Shown here one piece after another: positions 54,218 to 64,000 of a DNA stretch of 64,000 bases. Position numbers and translations under genes: made by a program. Origin of the DNA: Notamacropus eugenii (taxonomy: Eukaryota > Chordata > Mammalia > Diprotodontia > Macropodidae). Numbering within the stretch: position 1 is the first letter of the stretch; each line of letters starts with the position of its first letter. The DNA lies in the NCBI RefSeq assembly GCF_028372415.1, contig NC_092872.1, positions 13,668,479 to 13,732,478 of the forward strand, written 5' to 3'. Under the pieces are notes generated by a model that was given only the letters and a program-made list of their open reading frames with translations, did no database searches and was not told the origin of the DNA.

Positions 54218-57200
54218 GCGTATACAGGAAGAGGGAAAAGGAATACTTGTCCCTTTGAACAAGGAAGAATTTTACTAGCAAGAAGTGAAATCAGATGCAG
54301 ATCTCTTATCCCAGTTTCCCAAACCAATATCCCACTAGGCCCCAAAGCCTCTCAGACTGTCAGGGCTCCATTCACAGGCTAGGATGGCAAAACCCTCACC
54401 TTCTCTATTATTTACCCATCACCACTTCTCTGAATTAGATACTCTTCCTATTCCACATTTAAAAATAGACACACAGTCAACAGAACTCCCAAAGTTTCCC
54501 ACATACTCCCTCACTGTCATCTCTAGTGAGAGTCACCTCAAATACCAGTGAATGGGATAGTGAAGACTTCTCAGGGATCTAAGTCTAAAGTAGATCTGAA
54601 CCCAACCCTAAGTTTCAATTTCTTGGGAATCAAGTGACATAGGGGAACTTGAAATTGTGAAACAACCTGAAACCATCCTTTGCCCCTTGTTTACCATTTT
54701 CTTATTTCTTGTATCTGGTGCAAATTTCTGAAAATAAGTTATTTACTCAAGCTCTGGACCAAAAGGGTCAAGGGATGTGTGTTTCTGGGTTTGGGCTATG
54801 TAACCATGCTTCTGCTTCTGTACTGTACCTCCCTTCTCTAGACTGCCTAGTGAAGGTGACCCCTGCTTCTCTCGGGAACCTCATGAAGTACTTTCTCCTT
54901 GGGCCTTGAGATGCCTCTGAGTAGAGAGTTTGAGAAGGGTTCTCACCATCCCACACACCAGGAAGCCTCAAAATCTACTGCTTTTTCTTCAGCAACATCA
55001 AGGGAATGAATGACTATGAGTGCATGGCCAGTTGTAGCCCGACAAAAGAGTCTAGGCAGAGCCATCACTTGGATAGCGTGGTGGGGCTTTGTTCAGGGAA
55101 TGGACTTCTGGAGGCATGATTAATCTCTGAGGCAGTCCTCCAGCTTGTACCTCTCTCCCTCATCTGGGCCCAGGCTACCACCAACCTTCCCCAGGCTCTT
55201 ACTGTTCTAGATCTCTTCTCCCTGGACTTCTACTCCCAAAACACCCCTGTCTACAAGTCGTCCCCGTCCCCATCCCATTGCCACATCCTCTTAGGGATTG
55301 GAGGTCTGGGCACCATCATCAATTCTTTCCGAACATGGGCCACAACTGCATCAGGCATAGACTATCTTTTAATCTCAGCTCTACCCATCTCCAACTAAAT
55401 TTGTCTTGGGCTTAAGATTCCTATTCTTGATTCAGATCCTGTCCCAGCATCTGAGGCATAGTGACTTTGGTTTTAAACTAGGCAGTCCCCACATTGCATC
55501 ACACACATTCAAAGTAACTTGGAGATATTCTTTCTTTCTGGATTTTTCACACACTGACTTATCTATGTGATTGTCTTATCATAAGGGAGTATCTCTTACT
55601 CTTGCTTCAAATTCCATGAATTTGTCTTCTTTTCCAGTAGAACAGTACTTTGCACATTATAGATGCTTCCTAAGTGTTTTTAATTGAATAACTACTTATC
55701 AAACACATTGCGGAGGATAAGTCTGAATTAAATGAAAGACTGAACTCTGTGGCCTCTAAAATCCCTTCCAGTGCTGACATTCCATAGATTGTCATGCCCT
55801 CTAGCCCACAAGCAGCCTTTTTGGGCCATTGGAGCCAACACTGTTCTCTCTTTCTTCCTCACTGCCATTGCCTTACTTCTCTTTATAGTCAGTATGACAG
55901 TTTTTTGTAGCATTTTAGTTTACTAATCCCTTTACATGCATCATCTCATTTAAGGTAGGTAGCACAGACACTATTATTGATTATACACATGAGGCACCTG
56001 AGACTCAGAATCAGCAGGGGACTTCCCCAAAGTCAAACATCTAGTAAGTACCAGATCCAAGACCTCAGCTCTCATCTTCTGACTCCAAGGCCAACACTCA
56101 TTGCATTATGCTCACCTTCCTTTGGTGCTGTCCACATGCCTGTGACCAGAGATGAATATTTCCAACAGAACTCTTAGGTGTGATGCCTGAAACTTCTTTG
56201 GGAAGCTTCTAAGCCTTAGGTTGACCCCTGAAGCGGTCAGAATTAGGCTCTCAGTGAACCCACGTGAAAATATTTTTTTCCTCCCAAAATGCAGGTTTCT
56301 TCTACCTGCAGGAACTACTTCTCTGTCTGAAAGAAAATGATCTGTTAGCCTGAAACAGTGTTAGAGCCAAGGCTCAGGAGGAGCCTGAAAGATGTCAAAG
56401 GGAAGAAGGGAGAGAAAGGGCAGAGAAGCTGAGAGGGGACATCCTGGCCCCCAAAACGACAGAGAGAGAATCTGACATCCTTCCAACCTTCTTTTCCCAT
56501 CCTCCTCTTCTCATTTTCTATTCTCTAGACAAATTGGACTATTTTTTGCTCTCTCACTCTACCCTGAGCTGTCCCCCTACATGTGTTTGCATAAGCTGTG
56601 CTGTCTATCTGCAAGAGAACTTCTCCCCATCACCCATTGACATCTATTGACATCCTTGCTCTTCTATAAGTTCCGATGATCATGTTTTCATGAAATCTTC
56701 TCTGATCCCTCCACGTAGAACTGATCTCTCCCTCCTCAAATCTTAGTACACTCTCATTGTGTATTCTCTTTGTTTAAAAAATGTAGTTTATGTAACTCTC
56801 TGATCAAAGATTATCTGTATAAGACTTTCCTCATTGGTGGAGATTGATTACTTAATAATCTGAGTTTGTGAGATGAGTGGAGCTGGTAACACCTTGAGAG
56901 AAGAGAGACCTTGGTTTTCTGACTTCCATTATCTAGAGAGAAAAAAAATAAAACATCGTTCTCTGTTTTCTCCTACAAAAGGGACCTTTAGGATCAGAGA
57001 AAGACCAATCTTCACTCCTGAAGTGATTCTTATGCAAATGGACAGAACCTTTTATGTTTTTGTCCATAAAGGCAACTCTATTTGGTTTGTAAAAATGCCA
57101 ATGTATTCATCCTTTGAAGAAGTCTAACTATATCAGCATCTATGGAGTTCTCTGGGAGTGCAAAGATCGGTGGTATGAAGACTTGCTCAGGGCTACTCAT

Positions 57201-58620
57201 CCATTTTTTTTCCCATCTCATATCAAACTCTCTTGTGGTTCCCCAAATCTGCAGCAGGGCAGAGATAATACCTTACCCAAACAATCTTGGTACACTGACT
57301 AAATCAGATTTAGGGTGATCTTTAGGCCTCATATCCATTGGGAAGTCAGGGAGATTTCTACCTCAGGTATGTGAAGATGTTCCCCCTTAGAATGCATTAA
57401 GGAAACCAACTTTTTCCAAAGGCCATGAAGGGGGCTGATGTAGCTACTGTGAAACTCACACAGCTTGGTCAGAGATCAGATACCAACTTGTTCCATTCCT
57501 CCTCCAGCCATTACCACTCATCTTGACTTTCGTCTTGCCATTGGACTAATGTAAGGAGTAATCTAAGAAGAATGAAGGTATCAGGAAATCCCATTCAAAA
57601 TAACTACCAAATGCATAAGAGTTGCAGGTGGTCAACCTATCACTAAACTCAGTACTTGGACAGATATACCTATAAAGCACTCTTTGAATAAATAAAATCC
57701 AACTTCAGTAGCTGGAGGAAGATTCAGTGCTCATGCCTGGGTCATGTCAAAATTACAAAAATGGCAAGACTATCAAAGGTCATTTATAGTTTTTATGCTA
57801 TATTAATCAGATGATGAGAGGGATGGTATAGAGAACTCACCATCACTCTGACCAGCCCATTCCATTTGGGGAGAGCCCTATTCCTTAGCAAGTCTTTCCT
57901 TATTATCAAGCCTAAATTTGCCTCTTTCTACTTTCCCCCATGCCTGGATGGCTCTGCCTCCTTCCTTCTGATTCCTGATCTATCTGGATCCCTCCAAGCC
58001 CCCTTTGAAATGCCATCTTTTCCAGGAAGGCTTCCCTACCATGTCTTAAGGCACCAGAAAGTGCTTTCCTTCTGTTATTAGTTCCCCTTCATCATGTATA
58101 TAGGTCATCTTGTCTGTATTTGTTTACTCTGTGTGTCCTTCATTAGATTGTGAGCTCCCTGAGTCAGGTCCTGTTTTTTGCCTCCTTTTGTAACCCCAGT
58201 GCTTAGCATAGTGTCTGGCACATAATAGGCACTTAGGAAATGTGAACTGACCTACAAGGCAGTAGAGAAAGACTCAGGGTGAACAATGCTGCCCACATCC
58301 AGAGAAAGATCTGCTGGACTCTTTATGCAGATTAAAGCTTCCTGGTTTTCTTTATTTATTTTCATGATTTCTCTTCTTTTCCAAAGTAGAATTATTTTGA
58401 CAAACTATTTCTCATTTCACAACATGTCTGATATGCAAAAAGTGTCACAGAATTCCACATATATAAAGCATATCAAATTGTTTGAGGAGGGGAGAGGGAA
58501 GCGAAGGAAGGAGGACGTTGGGAACTCAAAATTTTACCAAAAAGGAAAATTAAACATTTTCTTTGCATGTAATTGGAAACATATTATTAAGAAAGAAAGG
58601 GTATTTCTTGGTTGATGTCT
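54218..58620 (+). repeat. Cathelicidin 3' flank, direct copy of the 12-16 kb inverted block
   Basis: This is the partner of 12,000-16,095. Part of it (to about 55,440) is also present at 30,220-31,020. Beyond the solo LTR it contains MIR and L2-type fragments (55,915-56,115; 57,930-58,245). Short open frames show no recognised gene. Confidence 0.8.
54549..54957 (+). mobile_element. Solo LTR with CCAG target duplication
   Basis: 409 bp, beginning TGAATGGGATAG and ending CCACACA, flanked on both sides by CCAG (54545-54548 and 54958-54961). The paralogues at 30,576-30,579 and, inverted, near 15,772 have a single CCAG and no LTR. Its ends match the LTR at 38,390-39,004, of which it is a shorter relative without the tandem octamers. 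Confidence 0.85.
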
Positions 58621-58795
58621 GTAATATTTAATTTTAAAGATTTCCAATAGGCACTGTGTGACTTGTCCAGGGTCACACAGCCAGTCTGTGTGAGAGGCAG
58701 GACTCGTACCCAGGTCTTCCTGCTCCTGCGCCAACTTGACAGCATTTCCTGTTTTTCTCATAATCCCTACATTGAGTTACAATCCTTTTCATTCT

Positions 58796-59045
58796 GGGGC
58801 AGCTGGGTGGTGCACTGGATGGAGAGCCAAGCTTGGAGTCTGGAGTACCTTATTTTAAGTTAGACCTCAGACACTTACTAACTGTGAGACCCTGGCCAAG
58901 TCACTTAACCTTGTTTGTCTCAGTTTCCTCCTCTGTAAAATGAGCTGGAGAAGGTAATAGCAAACTACTTCAGTATCTTTGCCACAAACACCCCAGATGG
59001 GATCATGCAGAGTCGAACATTTAAGAAATGACTAAACGGCCTCAG
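58796..59045 (+). mobile_element. tRNA-derived marsupial SINE
   Basis: GGGGCAGCTGGGTGGTGCAC, ACCCTGGCCAAGTCACTTAA and GGGATCATGCAGAGTCGAAC. Its 3' half is repeated as the first ~110 bases of the window, as part of a longer duplicated segment. Confidence 0.8.
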
Positions 59046-60268
59046 GACTGCATTCCAGCCAAACTGAACTCCTCACCCAGTTCCCCAAACTGAATTCTAT
59101 CTTCCATGTTACTCAAATGACACAGGCCATCCCACATGCCTGGAGTGCACTGCCTTTTCAGGTCTTCCTCTCAGAATTCTGATCTTCCCTTAAAGCTCAA
59201 CTCAGCTGCAACTTCTCCTGTGAGCCTTTCCCTGATCCCCTGTTAATGCCCCCACTGTCTCCACAGATCTACTCACTTTTCTTGTTGGGAATATCTGACT
59301 GGATACATTCTTGTTGTAACAGGATATGATAACAGGATAGCCCTGGCCTTACTGTGAGGGCAAGATCTTTTTGCTGGGAGAAGAGAACATGGCCCTGAAT
59401 ACAGATATGTAATGGACATGGTCGTATAAGCAACCACTATTTATGGTCTTTCAGTCAGTAATCAGCTCTACACACATAGGGGCACCTGCTAACACAGGTT
59501 TTTTGATCTGCTTCTCTAAAATGAAATGGAAATTTTTTTTATTTATTCATTTATTTTTAGTTTTCAACATTCATTTCCACAAGATTTGGAGTTCCAAATT
59601 TTCTCCCCATCTCTCCCCTCCTCCACCCCACAACATCATGCATTCTGATTACCCTTTCCCCCAATCTGCCCTTCCTTCTGTCATACCCCTCCCTTCCCTT
59701 ATTCCCAACTTCTTTTTTCTTTCTATATCCCATTACCTCCATTGCTTATTTCTCAGTTGCATGCAAAAACAATCCTCAGAATTCATTTCTTAAACTTTGA
59801 GTTCCAACTGCTTTGTCTTCTTCCCCTCCCCATCCATCCCCACTGAGAAGACAAGCGCTTCAGTATAGACTGTGTATGTGCAGCTTTGCTAAAGACTTCC
59901 ATAACAGTCATGTTGTGAAGGGCTAACTATGTTTCCCTCCATCCTATCCTGCCCCTTTTTTATTCTATTCTCTCCTTAGACCTTGTCCCTCCCCTAAAGT
60001 GTCTACTTCTAGTTACTCCCTCCTCTCATTTTCCTTCCCTTCTATCATTCCCCCACCCCACTAATCCCCTTCTCCCCTACTTTCCTATAGTACAGTTAGA
60101 CAGATTTTCATACTAAACAGTGAGTGTGTTACTTCCACCCTAAGCCAGATGTGATGACTGTAAGGTTCACTTTTTCCCTCTCAACTTCTCCCTTTTCCCC
60201 TCCATTGAAAAAGCTTTTTCTTGCCTCTTTTATGAAAGATAGTTTGCCCCATTTCATTTCTCCCTTGG
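58940..60268. repeat. Direct duplicate of window positions 1-1,280
   Basis: SINE tail, unique sequence (ACACAGGCCATCCCACATGC) and the 3' end of an ORF1-only LINE occur in the same order in both places. The right copy has about 60 extra bases near 59,310. It is cut at 60,268 by an LTR fragment. Confidence 0.82.
59530..60268 (-). mobile_element. ORF1-only LINE, 3' part
   Basis: The T-run at about 59,531 and the CATTTCCACAAGATTTGGAG region match the 3' end of the 519-3,297 element at the same flanking junction. ORF1 is missing because the LTR at 60,270 replaces it. Confidence 0.78.
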
Positions 60269-60269
60269 A

Positions 60270-60627
60270 CAGGCAAGTTTTGAGGGGGTAACAATCTCTT
60301 TAATCAAAGACAGGTATCATTTAATTAGTTTAGAGGAAAAACTAAGCTCCCTGAACTTTGGAGAAAATACACAGAAATAAAGGATCAACAGACCGATCTG
60401 ACCGAAATCTCTGTCTGACCGTAATCAATACACATACCACAGATCAGCAGACAGGTCCAACTGTCTGACCACAGTTACCAGAAAGGGAAGCAACAACATT
60501 TGGGTTTTCCAAGCTGGGGGAGGAGGGGACTCCTTAGCTGCTTCCCAGAGTCCTCCTCTGGCCGAACAAACACTTCCAGTCAGCAAGCCCCAAAGTAAAG
60601 CCTCAGCTTTCAAGTATTTATACACTT
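60270..60627 (-). mobile_element. Partial LTR, ERV-L-like
   Basis: The minus strand matches 45,190-45,545: GTGTATAAATACT, GGAAGTGTTTGTT, GAAAACCCAAATGTTG. Both ends are missing relative to the 45-kb copy. Confidence 0.65.
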
Positions 60628-60628
60628 T

Positions 60629-60940
60629 GGGGGGAGCTAGGTGGTGCAGTGGATAGAGCACCAGTGCAAGAGTCAGGAGACCCTGACTTCAAATCTCACC
60701 TCAGACACTTGATACTCACTAGCTTTGTGGCCTTGGGCAAGTCACTTAACCCCAACTGCCTCACCCTGGGTCATCTCCAGTCATCCTGATGAATATCTGG
60801 TCACTGGATTCAGATGGCTGTGGAGGAGAAGTGAGGCTGGTGACCTGCACAGCCCTCCCTCACTCAAAACAAAGTCAAGTGCAAGTCATATCATGATTTC
60901 TCTGATGGCTTGGTCTGCTTCAGAAAGGCAGGAGGAACAC
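60629..60940 (+). mobile_element. Complete tRNA-derived marsupial SINE
   Basis: GGGGGGAGCTAGGTGGTGCA, then a B-box-like GACTTCAAATCTC, ACTTAACCCCAACTGCCTCA and a specific 3' part CATCCTGATGAATATCTGG. It is the most complete copy of this family in the window. Confidence 0.8.
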
Positions 60941-61459
60941 ACACTTTTCAGAGCCAGAGGGCATGACCCTCTGACCCAGTGCCTCAACAGAAAAAACCAA
61001 AGGTACTTGGGAACCTCCTACAAAACAACTCCCCTCATCAAGCTTCCCTCAAGGGGCAGGCCCATCAGTGGGTGGGGAAGACCTTCTTTAATCACATTCA
61101 AATAGAGGCATTATACTTCTGGATTATACTAAAACTGAAACAGCAAAAGATCCTTCCTTGCTTGGCCTCACAGGACTCTAGCTTAGGGGATAAACAGCAT
61201 CCCCCCACCTGCCTTGTCAGTTGGATTAAATTGACAGGACTCCAATCACATACATTCCCTCACTCCTCTTCTGCCCTCCTGGAACACAGTTTTCATGAGT
61301 TTCCAAATGAAATGTTGATATATTTTATTTTTTACCTCACCTATATTTCACAATGCATTCCATTTCCCTCCTTCCGAAGAGTCAACATTTAGAAAACAAA
61401 AATAATATAAGGGGCAAAACTTCAACAAAACTAACCCACTTATTGAAAAAAACCTGATG

Positions 61460-62045
61460 GTATATGGAACATGTCATAGCCACTGTCCTTCATCTCTGCA
61501 AAGTGAGCGGTGAGGAGGGGAAATGGTGCCTATAATTTTTTCAGTTGTTTTCAGCTGCATTCCATCCCTGAATAGAAGGCTTTATTCCTATAGTTTCAGC
61601 TGTTGTCCTGAAATCCAGGTTCCATGCTCAAACAGCATCTTCTGAATAAGCTGAATTGAAGGGAATTCAGTTGAGTCATGTGAGGTTGCTAACACAGGTC
61701 TGATTCTCTCCATTGTACAGAGGAGAAAACAGACTGATGAAACTTCAGTGACTTTTCCCACTTGGCAAGTTTGAAGTATCAGGATGGGTGAAGGAAAGTG
61801 TGGAGCCAAGCTGCTCTTTAGTTCAGAGTGTAGATAGAAGGAACACTCATATATACACACACATTATCTCAATCTCCTCAGACAGTGATTGCCAAGACTT
61901 GAGCTTAGACCTTCTGTCTCTCTAAGTCACTAGTCAAAGGGATAGTTATTTTTGCATTTATTAAGTGTTTAGTATGTTATTTTTAGTAACTTATTATTAA
62001 GTTGAATTGCTAGTTTGGGATGATTTTGCTTTAGGGCTCACGCTT
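61460..62045 (+). repeat. Duplicated block, third copy
   Basis: It matches the reverse complement of 3,590-4,200 (ATGTCATAGCCACTGTCCTT, AGCTGTTGTCCTGAAATCCA). Its end (61,855-62,045) matches 40,310-40,520. Confidence 0.65.
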
Positions 62046-64000
62046 TTTTAAAATATATATATATTTAATTCATTAATTTTTCAGTTCTTAACATTCACTT
62101 GCACAAAAATTTGAAACCAAAATTTTCTCCCCATCTCACCCCACCATCCACTACAGGACAGCATGCAGCCCATCCACCCCTTCCTCTAGTCTGTCCTCCC
62201 TTCTATTACCCACCTTGCTTCCATCCCCCTTCCCCTCTATTTTCCAGTAGGACAAAATAGATTTCTATAGTTCATTGCCTGTATAGCTTAATTTCCAGTT
62301 GCATGCTAAAACAATTTTTAACTTTCATTCTTAATGCTTTGAGGTCCATATTCTCTCCCTATCTCACCACCCACCCTCGTTGAAAAAACAAGCAATTCAG
62401 TATAGGTCATCCATGTGTAACAATGCAAAGCACTTCCATAACAGTTATGTTGTAAAAGACTAACCACATTTCCCTCTGTCTTATCCTGCCCTTCATTCAT
62501 TCCATTCTCTCCCTTGACCTGTCCTCCCACAATAGTGCTTGCTTCTGATTATCCCTTTCCCCAATTTCTTCTACTATCTTCTGTCTCCAATCCCTCTTGC
62601 TTTCGTGCAGGGTAAAATAGATTTCCATATCCAATTGAGTGTATGTTATTTCCTCCTTCAGTCAAGTCCCATGAGAGTAAGGCTCACTTATTTCCTTTCA
62701 TTTCTCCCCTTCCCCTCCATAGTAGAAACTCTTCCCTCTTGTATGTGAGATGATTTGCTAATTCTACCTCTTCCTTTATCTCATTCCTAGTATATTGCAT
62801 TCATCATTAAATTTTATTTTTTTAGGTATTCTCCCTTCATATTCAGCTCATTTTGTGCCCTCTGTCTTTGTGTATGTATACACATATATATAATTTATAC
62901 TATATATACACCTACACATATATACATATATACAAATGCACACACATATATACACATATACACATATATATACAAACCCACACATACATAATACACACAT
63001 AAGTACTTATCAATATACACCTATACACACACACTTACACAAATACATATACATATATATATATGCCCTCTCAGTACTGTAATACTGTAAAAAGTCTCAT
63101 GAGCTTCAAATAACATCTTACCACGTAACAATTTAACCAGTTCAACTTCAATAAGTTCCTTAAATCTTCTCCTTCCTCTTTACCTTTTCATGTTTCTCAT
63201 GATTCTTGTATTTGAAAGTCAAATTTCCTATTGAGCTCTGGTGTTTTTTTCAAGAATGCTTGAAAGCCCTCTATTTCACTGAAATTCAATTTTTTTCCCT
63301 GAAGTATTACTTTTGCTGGGTAGGTGATTCTTCGTTTTAATCCCATCTCCTTTGACCTCTGGAATATCATATTCCAAGTCCTTCCATCCCTAAATATAGA
63401 AGCTACTAAATCCTGTGTTGTCCTGATCATATTTCCACACCACTTGAATTGTTTCTTTCTGGCTGCTTGCAATATTTTCTCCTTGACCTGGGAACTCTGG
63501 AATTTGGGTACAATATTCCTAGGAGTTTTCCTTTTGGCATCTCTTTTAGGAGGTGATCAGTGAATTCTTTCCATTTCCATTTTACCTTCTTGTTCTAGAA
63601 TATTAGGGCAGTTTTCCTTCACAATTTCTCGAAAGATGATGTCTAGGCTTTTTTTTTGACATTGATTTTCAGGTTGACCAATATTTTTTCAATTTTCTCC
63701 CCTGGATCTATTTTCCAGGTTGGTTGTTTTTCCAATGAAATATTTCCCATTGTTTTCCATTTTTCATTCTTTTGCTTTTATTTTATAATTCCTTGGCTTT
63801 TCATGAAGTCATTAGCTTTCATCCATTTCCTATTTCCAGGGATCTGTAAGTTCTCAGTTTCTCCAAGGCAGTACAATGAAGGGAGAGGGGTTTATGCCTC
63901 TTCTGGGCTGAGCTCTGTTCTGAAAGCAACCACAAGCACTCTTTTCTGCCCAGGATCTGCAAGTAGGATTCCCTCTCCAGAGCCTTCACCAGCTACAACA
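62046..64000 (-). mobile_element. ORF1-only LINE, runs off the window
   Basis: The 3' end is the T/A-rich stretch at 62,046-62,080. ORF1 remnants lie at 63,190-63,836 (AFLKKTPELNRKFDFQ, YPAKVILQGKKL), and 5' UTR follows from about 63,840. A long CA/TA microsatellite (62,870-63,064) lies at the same internal place as the CA tracts of other copies. Confidence 0.78.
62870..63064 (+). repeat. Compound (CA)n/(TA)n microsatellite
   Basis: Interrupted ACACATATATACAC units over about 195 bases, inside a LINE copy. Confidence 0.88.

Noticed and set aside
45043-60627. LTRs at 45 and 60 kb as the two ends of one provirus
   Set aside because: They are in opposite orientation, the second is partial, and the cathelicidin gene lies between them.

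Overview
The window reads as nuclear DNA of a marsupial, most likely a macropod (wallaby or kangaroo). It is AT-rich, and most of it is interspersed repeats. These include LINE-1-type elements that carry only ORF1, tRNA-derived SINEs of the marsupial 'GGCAGCTAGGTGGTGCAGTGG' kind, MIR/L2-type tails, and three classes of endogenous retrovirus. The species pointer is a complete cathelicidin gene at 50,115-53,181. From memory, its C-terminal peptide matches the tammar wallaby antimicrobial peptide WAM1.

Host genes. There is one intact four-exon cathelicidin gene (62+36+24+40 codons, 162 residues, all splice sites canonical, TATA-like box and AATAAA in place). A second, broken cathelicidin on the same strand has exons 2 and 3 at 17,794-17,901 and 18,155-18,226 and exon 4 at 29,125-29,229. 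It has no exon 1 in the window, its exon-3 donor is GT>AT, one conserved cysteine is lost, and exon 4 no longer encodes a strongly cationic helix. A 9.8-kb provirus sits in its third intron.

Layout. 1-3.3 kb: SINE tail and an ORF1-only LINE (minus). 3.6-4.2 kb: inverted copy of a block also found at 38.2-39.1 and 61.5-61.9 kb. 6.6-12 kb: two ORF1-only LINEs (minus), one inside the other. 12-16.1 kb: inverted copy of the cathelicidin 3' flank found at 54.2-58.6 kb. 17.1-31 kb: cathelicidin pseudogene and its 3' flank, split by a class II (betaretrovirus-like) provirus, itself split in RT by an ORF1-only LINE. 31-38.1 kb: nested ORF1-only LINEs (plus). 38.4-39.0 kb: solo class I-like LTR. 41.2-43.3 kb: older L1 with an ORF2 start joined to another repeat. 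45.0-49.7 kb: an LTR and minus-strand ERV-L-like remnants (integrase, dUTPase). 50.1-53.3 kb: intact cathelicidin. 54.5-55.0 kb: solo LTR. 58.9-62 kb: direct copy of the window's first 1.3 kb and further repeats. 62-64 kb: another ORF1-only LINE.

The main interest is the readable order of events in a duplicating innate-immunity locus. A cathelicidin cassette was copied in direct and inverted orientation. One copy decayed and received a provirus with an exact 6-bp target duplication. That provirus then received an ORF1-only LINE with its own target duplication. The paralogous copies preserve empty sites. All coordinates and comparisons were made by eye; no alignment or database search was run.
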